From the NCBI GenBank assembly GCA_035934995.1, contig DASYXI010000002.1, positions 1 to 64,000 on the forward strand: a stretch of DNA of 64,000 nucleotides. The letters run 5' to 3'. Shown piece after piece: positions 43,695-53,068 of this stretch. The position numbers were made by a program, and so were the translations under genes. The DNA comes from REEB95 sp035934995 (GTDB lineage: Bacteria; Pseudomonadota; Alphaproteobacteria; ATCC43930; CGMCC-115725). The notes under the pieces were generated by a model that was given only the letters and a program-made list of their open reading frames with translations, had not been told where the DNA came from and ran no database searches. The stretch's first letter is position 1, and the number at the start of each line of letters is the position of its first letter.

Positions 43695-45524
43695 ATGGAT
43701 CCGCCAATAACTCCGGTCACTGACCACGCGGATGGCAGCGGCCATCGCATCGTCATCTACCAATATGGTCTGAAACCCCCTCTCGATTGGGGCGCCGATT
43801 GCGAGGCCGAAGTCGATCGCATGCGAGCATTCTGGAACAAGCTCGTCGAGATCGAGCGTGGTCACCGCGCCGCTGTGTTCGCTGTTAGTCAGGATGATGA
43901 CCGCGTAAAAGCGCTTTCCCTCCAAGCGGAGGCTGCACGGGAGGAACTTGCAACCGCGAAAGAGCAGCGCGCCAAGTTGCGACAGGCGGCCAGACGCAAG
44001 GTTAGAACCGACGATCTCGACGCGGCAATCACGGATCTACGGGAGCGGTACGGTGTCGTCGCTGCTCAGCTGAAAGAAGCGCGAGCCGCGGTCCGCGCGG
44101 CGTCGCGCGACCGATTGGCGGCGTTGAACGATGCTAGGAAAGCAGCCGTGAAAGCTGCGCGCCAATCCAGCGGCTGCTTTTGGGGAAATTACAACGCCGT
44201 GATCGCGAGCTACGAGACCGGGCGTAACCGCGCCATCAAGGCCAATGGCGAGCTCCGCTTTCGGTCCGTAGCCCATCGCGATTGCCGCATCGTCAACCAA
44301 ATTCAGGGCGGCGGCGCCTGGAACACAGAACGCGCGATCGGTGGGCAGGTCGTTATTCGGCCACATGACCTCGTTCGCCGCCGGCATGGGCGCCCGCGGC
44401 CGGAATATCGCCTCAGCCTGACAATCTATACGAGAGATCGCCAACGGCGCACCGTGACTTGGCCGATGATCCTTGACCGGCCCATACCGTCAGATGCGCG
44501 CATTCAAGAGGTCGTTGTTACTCGGAGAGATGTGGAAAGGCGGGAACGCTGGTACGTCTCCTTTCTGTGTCGGGTGCCTGAACAGCCTATTTCCAACGGG
44601 GCGACAGAAACTGGTCAAGCCTGCGGCATTGATGTCGGCTGGAGGCGAATGAGCGACGGCGTTCGTGTCGCGACCATCGTTGGAGATGATGGTTCGGTAA
44701 GTTACGTCACTCTGCCAGAGAGAATCATCGACGGTCTCCGCTATGCTGACGACATCACAAGTGACATCGATAACCGGGTGAACGCCCGCGTGGCTCATCT
44801 AAAGGTCATGACATGGACCGGTATGCCGACGGAATTAAGCGACCTCCTACGCCCCATGCTGCTGGCTGCATCTCGCGTGACAGCAGGAATGTTGGGCCGG
44901 CTGATTTCCACCTGGCGTGGGATGACGCCGCAGTGGCAACCAGGGGAGTTGGCAGATGCGCTCCGTGACGTGCAATTCATAACCGCGCGTCGGCGTGAGC
45001 GTGCAGGTTTGTTGTTGCGGCTGTCGAGGGCAAGACGTGATTACTTCCGCAAAGAGCTCGTCGCGGTCATGAAGCGCTATCGTTTAATTGGCATCGAACA
45101 GATCTCGATCGCCGCTCTCGCACGACGTGAGAATAATCCAACGCCTAAACCCTCACGGTGGTACCGTCGCGCCGCTGCTCCGGGGGAGTTTCTGAACCTA
45201 TTGCGGCACGTCGCCGTAAAGACGGGCGCGAGGGTGCATGTGCATTCCGATAAATCCACCTGGGTGTGCGCTCACTGTGGCAACGAGCACGTTCCGCGCG
45301 AACCGGCCGAGCTCATCGTACGGTGCTCAAAATGCGGCTCAGTGTGGGACCAAGACATCAATGCGGCGCGTAACATACTCGCCGCCACCGTCACGAGAAG
45401 TGATGTGGCGCATGAACCCATCCGCTCGCTCGAAGGCAAGAAGACAAAAAATATCAATACCGGTAGGGAAACACGCTGGCGGCGAGCAAAGCGTTTCGCC
45501 ATAGAAAAAGAAGAAAAAGAATAG
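43695..45524 (+). CDS. Cas12m/TnpB-like RuvC nuclease, no array or TnpA visible
   Basis: 609 residues. RuvC-I GIDVGWRRMSDG, RuvC-II LIGIEQISIAAL, a zinc ribbon CAHC...CSKC and RuvC-III WDQDINAARNIL are all intact, so it should cut DNA. The N-terminal half has a long Ala/Arg/Glu coiled coil (about 75-160) and then FWGNYNAVIASYE, an arrangement I associate with Cas12m (type V-M) and longer TnpB relatives; canonical TnpB is about 400 residues. GGGAG precedes the ATG at 43695. No CRISPR array, Cas1/2 or TnpA is near. The guide RNA, if any, may lie in the structured 3' flank. Confidence 0.8.
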   Translation: MDPPITPVTDHADGSGHRIVIYQYGLKPPLDWGADCEAEVDRMRAFWNKLVEIERGHRAAVFAVSQDDDRVKALSLQAEAAREELATAKEQRAKLRQAARRKVRTDDLDAAITDLRERYGVVAAQLKEARAAVRAASRDRLAALNDARKAAVKAARQSSGCFWGNYNAVIASYETGRNRAIKANGELRFRSVAHRDCRIVNQIQGGGAWNTERAIGGQVVIRPHDLVRRRHGRPRPEYRLSLTIYTRDRQRRTVTWPMILDRPIPSDARIQEVVVTRRDVERRERWYVSFLCRVPEQPISNGATETGQACGIDVGWRRMSDGVRVATIVGDDGSVSYVTLPERIIDGLRYADDITSDIDNRVNARVAHLKVMTWTGMPTELSDLLRPMLLAASRVTAGMLGRLISTWRGMTPQWQPGELADALRDVQFITARRRERAGLLLRLSRARRDYFRKELVAVMKRYRLIGIEQISIAALARRENNPTPKPSRWYRRAAAPGEFLNLLRHVAVKTGARVHVHSDKSTWVCAHCGNEHVPREPAELIVRCSKCGSVWDQDINAARNILAATVTRSDVAHEPIRSLEGKKTKNINTGRETRWRRAKRFAIEKEEKE

Positions 45525-45807
45525 GCGGTGGCTCAAAAAAGGTGTCGACAAATTCAGGAATGTCAGCGGAAAATAATGCCAGACCGTGCTCCGCCGGGAC
45601 AAAGCGGAGAGGCATACCATAGCGTAAATGGCCCTGTAACATTTTTACCACAGGTGGGCACTGTTTGTCATAACAGTGCGATTCGAAGTTGCGGGCGTGT
45701 GGCTGACACGCTTTCTTATGGTATCCCACCGTCGCCCACCATACCGGTGCGGCAGTGGACGCAGAATGAATGGACGAGCGATCCCGCTCGCGGAGGGGAG
45801 TGAAAGC
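45525..45807. other. structured gene-free flank of the Cas12m/TnpB-like gene
   Basis: 283 bases. A hairpin CTCCGC-N9-GCGGAG lies at 45589-45609, and GCACTGTTTGTCATAACAGTGC near 45659 forms a second stem. TnpB guide RNAs overlap or follow the 3' end of their gene, so this is the first place to look for one; alternatively it is only the leader of the outer-membrane protein gene. Confidence 0.45.
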
Positions 45808-47289
45808 ATGCAACGCCATACCCGGACTCTATTCACCGCTTTCGTCGGCGCGACCGCGCTGACGCTGCTTGCTGGTGCGCCCAGCTTCGCGTTGGATCTG
45901 CCGACGCCGCTCAAGTACGACATGGGCCCGTTCGGCCAATGGAGGGTCAACGGCGGCGTGGAAGCGGCGCTCTCCGGCTGGAACAACGCCCCGCACACAA
46001 CCAACGGCAACGGCTCTTCAGGCGGCCCTGCCAGCGCGGTGATCGGCGGCACCAGCAACGATGGAGACATCGATCTCACCAACGCGATCTTCATCATCAA
46101 TTCGCATGGGAACATGTTCTCGGGCGGCGACGAGGACAGCGGCATCCCCTTGCAGTTCCATGCCTGGGTCGGCGAGCCGCCGCAAACGCCGGTGATGGGC
46201 TATACGTCGGCCAACGTGGGTCCCAATCTCTATTCGTCGGGTGGATTTCACGGGAAGGATAATACGGGCGCGGCCTCGTTCATGTTCAAGGGATGGGCGA
46301 CGTATCAGCCGCTCGACTTCTTCAGCATCGAGGGTGGCCGTTTGCCGTCGGTTGACGGTACCGAGATTGGCGTCGGCTTCCTCAACAACCTGCCGTTCCT
46401 CTCCGGCCTCAACAACATGCAGACGACGGTCGCGGACGGCGTCCAGGTCAATTTCATGACCGGCGGCGACGACGCGTTCTACTACGGTTTCCTGCCGGGT
46501 TATGGCTCGACCCTGACCATCCGCATCGCGGACGGCTACAAGACCGGCCACATGAACGAGCTCGGCTTCCTTGGCTTGTGGAACCTGACGCCGGACGGCA
46601 GCGACTTCATCGCCGCCTACGGCCACACGCGTCTGAGCGTGGTTGGCAATAACACCAACCTCCTCGGTGGCGGGGGTGTTAACAGCTTCCCGGTGGGCGG
46701 CTTCGGTATGTGGAACTCCAATCTCATCGGCGTCGGCACGGTTTATAATTTGACGCGTCGGTTGTCGTTGAACGCCGAAGTCGAGACGCAATGGCTGCCG
46801 CAGTCCGACATCCCGGCGGCCGATCGCGGTACCTTTGGTGGCAAGAGCCAGGACTACTATCGCTGGTCGACGCAGTGGACCTTCGCCTACGACTTCGGCC
46901 TCCAGCAGGTGCTCGGTGAGCCGATCCGCGTCGGGGCTGCGATCCAGCCGTCGTACACCTATCAGCACGGCAACACGTCGGATCCGAACGGCAACGCGTT
47001 CGGCAACTTTTACGGTCTGAATATTTCTACCGACCCGAGCACCGCACCGACCGCGGGCGATTTGGGAACCTTCGGCCAAGGCTCGAAGTATTACGGCCTC
47101 CAGCTCGGTCCGAGCTTCCAGTACAAAAATGCCTTCCTTCGTCCGACGGTCGCTTGGTCGCATCTCGCGAGCATCGATCCGGGCTTCGGCTACGGCGGCC
47201 ACGGCACCGAGCACGATCAGGTTGTCCTGATGCTGGATTTCGGGTTCTTGCTCGGACAGATGGAAGACAACGATACCGGCCAGCACTGA
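45808..47289 (+). CDS. outer-membrane beta-barrel protein
   Basis: 493 residues. Signal peptide MQRHTRTLFTAFVGATALTLLAGAPSFA, then many short strands with aromatic ends and Gly/Asn-rich loops, including long Tyr/Trp-rich stretches (WSTQWTFAYDFGL) and a final strand HDQVVLMLDFGFLL. This is the look of a porin-like barrel of about 16 strands, though I cannot name a family. GGAGGGGAG precedes the ATG at 45808. It probably shares a transcript with the next gene. Confidence 0.75.
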   Translation: MQRHTRTLFTAFVGATALTLLAGAPSFALDLPTPLKYDMGPFGQWRVNGGVEAALSGWNNAPHTTNGNGSSGGPASAVIGGTSNDGDIDLTNAIFIINSHGNMFSGGDEDSGIPLQFHAWVGEPPQTPVMGYTSANVGPNLYSSGGFHGKDNTGAASFMFKGWATYQPLDFFSIEGGRLPSVDGTEIGVGFLNNLPFLSGLNNMQTTVADGVQVNFMTGGDDAFYYGFLPGYGSTLTIRIADGYKTGHMNELGFLGLWNLTPDGSDFIAAYGHTRLSVVGNNTNLLGGGGVNSFPVGGFGMWNSNLIGVGTVYNLTRRLSLNAEVETQWLPQSDIPAADRGTFGGKSQDYYRWSTQWTFAYDFGLQQVLGEPIRVGAAIQPSYTYQHGNTSDPNGNAFGNFYGLNISTDPSTAPTAGDLGTFGQGSKYYGLQLGPSFQYKNAFLRPTVAWSHLASIDPGFGYGGHGTEHDQVVLMLDFGFLLGQMEDNDTGQH

Positions 47290-47339
47290 TCGGCTAGCGA
47301 CCAGGACAACACTCAACACGACGAATTATGGAGGGGACG

Positions 47340-48830
47340 ATGCGTAAAGGACTGGTTGGGGCGCTGGTGGCGTTTGCCGCAATGGTCGCGGTGCCGGCCT
47401 TGGCTCAAGAGTATCATTACGTGAAGGTGGCGGATATCTATCTGCCGACGCCGAGAGGCCACGGTGACATCGTCACCTACGATCCGACCAACGGCATGGT
47501 CTACGTTTCGTTGAAGGACGACGGCATGTCCGTCATCGACACGCGGACGCTAAAGATCGTCAAGACCTTCACGGATATTCCGGATCCGAACGCCAATTAC
47601 TACGACGATAACTATGTTTATGTCGCTGCAGCCGAGGGCCTTCCCCAGGGCATGAGCGGCGCCAACAATGGTACCGGCTTCGGCACTCGGAACGAGCTCG
47701 TCGTCATCGACAAGCACAGCTGGCAGATCGTCGACCGGGTTGAAACCAAAGGCACGACGCCGGACGGTATCAGCGTCGGCGACGGGCACGTTTACGTGGT
47801 CAGCGACGACAACAACTGGATCGAAGTGTATTCCCAGGGCGCGCATCCGCAGCTCCAGAACGTCTTTCAACTCTATCCGCAGAACACCAACCATTGGTGG
47901 CTCAACACGTCAGACTCCTGCGGGCCAGACGTGAACTATGTCTCGACCAAGCGCCACGAGATCTTCCAGACGGAAACCTCGTTAATGGAGATCCTCGACT
48001 CCCAGACCGGTGCGATCAAGCGACATGTCGACACGGGAGTCGCATTGACCGCGAAGTGCGGCACCAAGCAACCCTGGCTCGACGAAAAGACGGATCAACT
48101 GTGGGTGCCCACGAGCACGAAGGCGGGCGGTTTGTTGATCATGAACCCCGATACCTTGGCGATCGAACACAAGCTGCCGCAGTCGTCGGGTAAGGACGCG
48201 ATTGCGATCGATCCGGGTCTGGGCATCGTCTACACGTTTGGCGGCAGCGGCTTCGACGCCTATGGCATGAACTCGCTGCAGCACATCGCCTATGTGAAGA
48301 CCGCCGGCACCACCCACACCGGCGACGTCGATCCCACGACCCACGCCGTCTATGCCTATGAAGGCAAGCGGGCGGCGCTCGGCGTGTTCTGCCCGGTCCG
48401 TGGACCCGGCTCGAACGGCGACTGGGCCGTTCCCGCCGGCTCCGCTGCCGGATCGCCGTGCGGTAAGGGTTACGTTGCGATGGCCAGCGCGTCGAACTTC
48501 ACCGTCTACTTCGAGTTCAACAAGTCGAACCTGACGGGTGACGCGCAGCACATCGTCAACGAAGCGGCGACCGCGGCGAAGCACGGCACGGCGCGGATCG
48601 TGGTGGATGGCTACACCGACCTCGCCGGCACGGCGCAATACAACCAGGGCCTGTCAGTCCGTCGTGCCAATGCCGTGAAGGCGGCGTTGATCGCCGACGG
48701 TATCCCGGCCAGCCGGATCAGCGTGCATGGGTTCGGCAAGACGAACCCGGCAGTGCCGACGCCGGATGGCGTGCGCGAGCCGCGCAATCGTCGCGCGGTC
48801 GTGGTCATCGGCCCGGGCTCGACGTCCTAA
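47340..48830 (+). CDS. exported beta-propeller protein with C-terminal OmpA domain
   Basis: 496 residues. Signal peptide (MRKGLVGALVAFAAMVAVPALA), then a YVTN/NHL-like propeller over about 25-350 with repeats such as NGMVYVSLKDDGMSVID and a C-terminal OmpA-like peptidoglycan-binding domain at about 385-490 (FEFNKSNLTGDAQHIV; GYTDLAGTAQYNQGLS; NRRAVVVI). It could hold a periplasmic sensor or enzyme scaffold at the cell wall. GGAGGGG before the ATG at 47340 fixes the start. Same direction as the barrel gene, 50 bases after it. Confidence 0.85.
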   Translation: MRKGLVGALVAFAAMVAVPALAQEYHYVKVADIYLPTPRGHGDIVTYDPTNGMVYVSLKDDGMSVIDTRTLKIVKTFTDIPDPNANYYDDNYVYVAAAEGLPQGMSGANNGTGFGTRNELVVIDKHSWQIVDRVETKGTTPDGISVGDGHVYVVSDDNNWIEVYSQGAHPQLQNVFQLYPQNTNHWWLNTSDSCGPDVNYVSTKRHEIFQTETSLMEILDSQTGAIKRHVDTGVALTAKCGTKQPWLDEKTDQLWVPTSTKAGGLLIMNPDTLAIEHKLPQSSGKDAIAIDPGLGIVYTFGGSGFDAYGMNSLQHIAYVKTAGTTHTGDVDPTTHAVYAYEGKRAALGVFCPVRGPGSNGDWAVPAGSAAGSPCGKGYVAMASASNFTVYFEFNKSNLTGDAQHIVNEAATAAKHGTARIVVDGYTDLAGTAQYNQGLSVRRANAVKAALIADGIPASRISVHGFGKTNPAVPTPDGVREPRNRRAVVVIGPGSTS

Positions 48831-48889
48831 TATCGAGCTTGGCGTGATTGTCGTGTAAGCGACAATCATCCAGGGTTGCAGTCAACAGC

Positions 48890-48921
48890 GGTCCGGCACC
48901 TCGTGCCGGACCGTTTGTTTT
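48890..48921 (+). terminator. intrinsic terminator
   Basis: A perfect 10-bp stem GGTCCGGCAC / GTGCCGGACC with a 3-base loop followed by GTTTGTTTT. It ends the barrel/propeller transcript. A smaller dyad (ATTGTCG / CGACAAT) lies just before, at 48847-48866. Confidence 0.85.
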
Positions 48922-49269
48922 AGGGCGTGCGACAATCGGTTGCATCGCCACGGGCGCCGGCGACCATGGTCCGGCGTCGATGAGCCGCGTATCCATCCGA
49001 TGAGAGGGACGCTGCGGGCACCCTCTTCCTGCACGTCGAGCGGCAACTGGATGGCAGCCGAACATTCAAGCCGGTCGGAGGTGAGTTGTTGGAAGCCAGC
49101 TTCGTTGAAGGCCTTTATGCCAAAATCTTCAGTGTGGAGGACACGGGGTGTCAGGGGACCGGTTCGGCACGCTGTGAGCTGCACATTCGTCCGCCTGCCT
49201 GTCCGTCACGCAGACTCATCCAGTTCCACCAATCTGGCGGTGGACTACGGCATTGCATGCAGCAACCAA
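48922..49269. other. gene-free stretch
   Basis: 348 bases between the terminator and the broken DUF190 gene. I see no gene, repeat or structure that stands out. Confidence 0.4.
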
Positions 49270-49658
49270 CTAGGCGGCGTGAGAACGCTGACCGAACTGA
49301 GCCTTGAGCTGTTGCCGTAGCCGTGGTCGTCGTCGATCCTGCTGCAGGACCTTGGCGGCTTTGAGCGTGACCAGGCCGCTTTCCATCATGCCGTGGAGCA
49401 CTGGCAGGAAAGTTTCGGCCTTGTCCTGGTTATCGACGATTTCGATGACCACGGGCAGACCCTGGCACACGGGAAGCAGCTTGCCTTCGTGCAGCCGCGT
49501 CCAATGGTCGAAGCCGATCGATTTGCCCAGCACGGTTGCGCCCGACAAGCGTCATCGGCGCGCTTTGCGAACCATCACCTGCAGAGCGCATAGGCGTCGA
49601 AGCGATCCGCGGTTCTGGTGAAGATGCGGAGCAGGACGGCGTCGTGCGGCATATTCAT
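49270..49658 (-). pseudogene. DUF190 (PII-like) gene, broken
   Basis: The start region reads MNMPHDAVLLRIFTRTADRFDAYALC and then stops; the rest of the family (SGATVLGKSIGFDHWTR, LPVVIEIVDNQDKAETFL, SGLVTLKAAKV) continues in another frame from about 49548, with a second in-frame TGA between. So at least one frameshift and one stop separate the halves. An intact paralogue lies at 50232. DUF190 proteins resemble PII signal proteins and often accompany the fluoride channel gene crcB. Confidence 0.75.
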
Positions 49659-49696
49659 CGCGCCCTCCTCTTGGGCGCATGCGTGATCGACCAAAA

Positions 49697-50194
49697 TCAC
49701 TGCGGCCGGGTTGCGCCGCTCTGGCTCAGTCGGTCCCACTGGGCATGCGATAGGACAGTAAACTCCTGCACCATGCCGGCCTTGTAGTCGCCGGGAATCT
49801 GATTGCTGAGAAGGATGTACTTGCCCGGCTTCAGCACGAGACGAACCGTCTCGGTCGCGCTCGGCAGCATGTCCTCGAGTCCTTCAAACGCCGGCAGCTT
49901 GTCCTCGTCGACCATCCGAGCCTTGGCGTCATAAGGCAGGCTGGTGATTGGGCCGTTCCAAGGAAAGACCAGAAACTCGTGCATCTTGCCGAGGATCGGA
50001 TCGACCGACGTGTTCGTAACCACGAACTCCACCGGCCCCTCTTCTATGACGTCCTGACTGACAGAGATGCCCTCTTTGCCGCTTTTTTCCCACAGCTGCA
50101 CCTTGATCGATGGCGCGTCGGCAAACGCCCACCGCATTCCGGCTAGAAAGACGAACGTGGAGACAGCGGCAAAGATGCGCGTGCGAACAAGCAA
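49697..50194 (-). CDS. exported cupredoxin-fold protein with altered copper site
   Basis: 165 residues from a TTG with a strong GGGAGGG site; the longer ATG at 50224 has none. A signal peptide ends near FADA. The fold shows in GPVEFVVTNTSVDPILGKMHEF and KPGKYILLSNQIPGDYKAGM. In related copper proteins the last motif is C..PGHYKAGM; here the Cys is Ser and the His is Asp, while the first His and the Met remain, so normal copper binding is doubtful. It lies between the two DUF190 genes in one operon. Confidence 0.75.
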   Translation of the reverse strand: MLVRTRIFAAVSTFVFLAGMRWAFADAPSIKVQLWEKSGKEGISVSQDVIEEGPVEFVVTNTSVDPILGKMHEFLVFPWNGPITSLPYDAKARMVDEDKLPAFEGLEDMLPSATETVRLVLKPGKYILLSNQIPGDYKAGMVQEFTVLSHAQWDRLSQSGATRPQ

Positions 50195-50231
50195 TTGACC
50201 CTCCCTCAGCTCGTTTCGGTTCATTGGCGAC

Positions 50232-50573
50232 CTATGACGGATCCGGACGGCGAGAGCGGAATGCGCGGACCTTCTCCAGCGTCATTATCCCGCTTTCGAT
50301 CATGTCGCTGACGACAGACACAAAGGCGTTAATGCGATCTTCGGTGTCGACGATCTCAACCACCATCGGCGCGCACGCGCCGGAATCGACGTTCCGCTCG
50401 CTCCGCACATAGCGGGAACGGCCGAAGCCTTCAGGCGCGTGCAGTACGGTGGCGCCGGCAAGCTTGTGTTCGAGCGCCTTTGCGACTAGCGCTTCGTAGG
50501 TTGCGCGGCCGGAGTGGCGATCTTCCTCACCAACAAAAATTCGCAGGAGGACAGCGTCAGACGCAGCGCGCAA
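50232..50573 (-). CDS. DUF190 (PII-like) protein, intact copy
   Basis: 113 residues from a TTG at 50573 with GGGGAG upstream; the longer frame adds a non-conserved N-terminus. Conserved parts are SDAVLLRIFVGEEDRHSG, LAGATVLHAPEGFG and PMVVEIVDTEDRINAFVS. The family is PII-like and trimeric, with unknown ligand. Its frequent link with CrcB fits the fluoride riboswitches nearby, although no crcB gene is in the window. Confidence 0.82.
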   Translation of the reverse strand: MRAASDAVLLRIFVGEEDRHSGRATYEALVAKALEHKLAGATVLHAPEGFGRSRYVRSERNVDSGACAPMVVEIVDTEDRINAFVSVVSDMIESGIMTLEKVRAFRSRRPDPS

Positions 50574-50789
50574 TACAGATCTCCCCGATAGCCTGACAAC
50601 AGCAGACGGAAAGAACGACCTGTAGGAGTCATCAGCTCTGGCGAGCGGTTTTTCGGGGGACTCCATCCCCGTCACCGCCGATTATAGGGCCGCCTCTGTG
50701 CAAGCGGCAATGCCGCATCAGCCTGCGTCGTAGGCCTGGATCCTGCGTACTTTTGGCAACCAACGTAAAACCGATGAAGCTTGCGGCAC

Positions 50790-50837
50790 AGGCGATGGAG
50801 TTCGCCGTATAATCGACTTCGGGGTGATGACCCATCC
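50790..50837 (+). ncRNA. orphan, partly degenerate fluoride riboswitch
   Basis: GGCGATGGAGTTCGCC is identical to the first stem of the intact copies, but the 3' pseudoknot partner reads GATGACCCATCC rather than GATGACTCC. The following CTGCGGACGGCAGGGGAGT resembles the expression platform of the HyfC copy, which suggests origin by duplication. No plus-strand gene follows; it points at the end of the HyfB gene on the other strand. Confidence 0.65.
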
Positions 50838-51052
50838 GCAATGTCTGCGGACGGCAGGGGAGTCTTGCCGAGAAGCCCCCGGCCCCCCGAAAGCGATCGA
50901 GACCAAGGCATGCGCAAGCACGCACGCCGGCTGCCGCACGCGGAGGCCGCGATGACCGCATGCGATACACCCCCTGCTGCAGGTTGCGCGGGGTGCTGGC
51001 AGTGCCGATCCTGGCGCCGCCTACGCCCGCATTCACCGTGGTCTGTTTGTTG

Positions 51053-53068
51053 TCAGAGCAGCGCAATGAGCAAGATGATGACGAGCAATGCGCCAATGAG
51101 TGACAGGTAGAAATTCAAATGGCCTGACTGGATGATCCGGAGCCTTGCAGCAACGGCGATGACTAACTTCTCCAACGGTGCAAACACATAAGGCCCGAAG
51201 ATTGGCGCGACATCGTGGTTGAAGACCAGTCTTCGAACGAAATATCGCTGGCCAAGGGTCTGGTCGGCGAGCTCGTGCTCGGTCTCGACCGTCGGTCGAT
51301 AGATGAAGCTGTAAAACGTCCGCAGCGCGTTCGAGAAGGTAAGCGCGGTGGTGGCGGCCCGTGCCGGATCTTGATCGCGACCGCCGTACCACACCGCCGC
51401 GCGCCGCGAGGCGTATCGTTTAGAGGCGAGCACGATCGTCAGCGGAATGAGCGCGAGCAGCGGCATCACGATGACAAGCAGGCTCGGCGAGATGAAGGCA
51501 AACGTATCCGGCAGCCTGAGGGGGGCGCCGGTGGCCGGGACGAGAATCGGACCCAGGTGCATCTTTTGCACGGCCGCGCTCGCGAACTCCTTCGAGACGG
51601 CGGGGCCGAGCGCGTCGAGCCAGATCGGCATTCCCACCGCCAGCGCCAAGACAAGCAAGCCGAGAAAACCGACCGCAAGCGCGGTGGCTGTCGGCACCGC
51701 TTCGGCGTGTTTCTCGGGACGCCCGAGCAAGCCGATGCCGAAAACCTTGAGGTAGGTCGCAAAGGCAACCGCTGCGGTAAGCGCAAGTCCGGCGCCTGCA
51801 AGCGCCGCCGTCAGTCGGCTGGCAAGACTTGCAAGATGGAATCCCTGAAAGAAAGTCTGAAAAAGATACCATTCGCTGACGAAGCCGGCTTGCGGCGGCA
51901 TCGCCGCGAGGCTCATCGCAGCAAACAACGCCCCGAGGCCAAAAGCCCAGGAACTACGCGCAAGAATTCCCCGTTGCAACAGTTTGTAATCGCCAGCGGC
52001 GCGATAGACGCCGTCTGCCGAAAGGAACATCGCGCTCTTGGCCAGCGCATGGGCGGCGAGATGAAGAAGCGCGACCGTCCAAGCGAGGCCCGCCAAATCC
52101 ATCAGGCCGTCCTGACGAAACATGAGCGCTGCGCCCAATAAGCATACAGCAATCGACCCGTTCTCCGCAGAAGAAAGGCTCAATAGCTCGCGCCAAGCTT
52201 CCTGCTGGAGGGCATAGAGCGCTGTGAGGATCGCGCTCAGGACGGCGATCGCGACCACGAAGATGCCGCCGATGGAAACGGGCAGCGCACGGTCAATCGG
52301 CAGCCAGTCGATCAGGCCGCGGCTGAGCGCGAAGAAGGCGGCGTTCAGGATGACGCCGGAGAAAAAAACGCCTGTCGCGCCGCTTCCGGCGCCGTAAGCG
52401 CCAGGGAACCATTCATAGAAGGGCAGAAGGCCGAGCTTCGCGCCGAAGCCGACAAGGAGCAAAAGGCCCACAAAGAGCTGCTCCGCGCGCGGCATCGCCG
52501 CCGCTGCGGTTGCAAACGCGCTGAAGGATAGGCTGTCGGCATGCGCAGCCAAGAGAATGAACGCCAGGATCAACGCGACGGCGCCGGCCTCGAGCAGCGC
52601 CAGCATGAACAGCACCGGTCTGCCGGACTCCGGCGCGAGACTCTCGCCGAGGAGCATCACGGCGCCGCCGAGGCTCATGACCTCCCATGAAACGAGAAAG
52701 CTGACGGCATCCTGAAAGCCGAAAACTCCGAGCGCGCCAATGAGGCTCGCCGCCGCGCCGAAGATCCATGTCAATTGGCGGTCTGCCGGCGTCCCTAGCC
52801 ACGACGCGAGCGTTGCGCCAACGAAGCCGAAACCGAGCAACCACGATGCTTCGGGCGACAACAGGAAAACCGAGCCCGCAGGTCCCATCCCGAGAACGGT
52901 GTGAACCGGCGCGAGCGCGTGCGGCAGAGTCATGATGATGAGCGCGAGAAGCGCAACGCTGCCGAGCCCTAGAAGGGCGCGCGCCACGACGGCGCCGCGC
53001 CGGACCAGCGCCAGGAGCGCCGCAACCAGCCATGCGGCAAGCGCAAGCAGGAGGAGATCATTCGACAA
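51053..53068 (-). CDS. HyfB/NuoL-like proton-pumping membrane subunit
   Basis: 671 residues, about 14-16 transmembrane helices. MrpA/NuoL-family signatures include FLVSWEVMSLGGAVML, LGLLPFYEWFPGAY with the conserved Lys region before it, and LAAHALAKSAMFLS. It would translocate protons in a complex-I-like machine. TTG at 53068 with GGGAGG upstream is the start; it overlaps the preceding gene by 11 bases. Last gene of the fluoride-controlled operon. Confidence 0.88.
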   Translation of the reverse strand: MSNDLLLLALAAWLVAALLALVRRGAVVARALLGLGSVALLALIIMTLPHALAPVHTVLGMGPAGSVFLLSPEASWLLGFGFVGATLASWLGTPADRQLTWIFGAAASLIGALGVFGFQDAVSFLVSWEVMSLGGAVMLLGESLAPESGRPVLFMLALLEAGAVALILAFILLAAHADSLSFSAFATAAAAMPRAEQLFVGLLLLVGFGAKLGLLPFYEWFPGAYGAGSGATGVFFSGVILNAAFFALSRGLIDWLPIDRALPVSIGGIFVVAIAVLSAILTALYALQQEAWRELLSLSSAENGSIAVCLLGAALMFRQDGLMDLAGLAWTVALLHLAAHALAKSAMFLSADGVYRAAGDYKLLQRGILARSSWAFGLGALFAAMSLAAMPPQAGFVSEWYLFQTFFQGFHLASLASRLTAALAGAGLALTAAVAFATYLKVFGIGLLGRPEKHAEAVPTATALAVGFLGLLVLALAVGMPIWLDALGPAVSKEFASAAVQKMHLGPILVPATGAPLRLPDTFAFISPSLLVIVMPLLALIPLTIVLASKRYASRRAAVWYGGRDQDPARAATTALTFSNALRTFYSFIYRPTVETEHELADQTLGQRYFVRRLVFNHDVAPIFGPYVFAPLEKLVIAVAARLRIIQSGHLNFYLSLIGALLVIILLIALL

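Noticed and set aside
50781..51110. Plus-strand protein downstream of the orphan riboswitch
   Set aside because: The 109-codon frame begins before the aptamer, includes it, has unlikely composition and no ribosome site.
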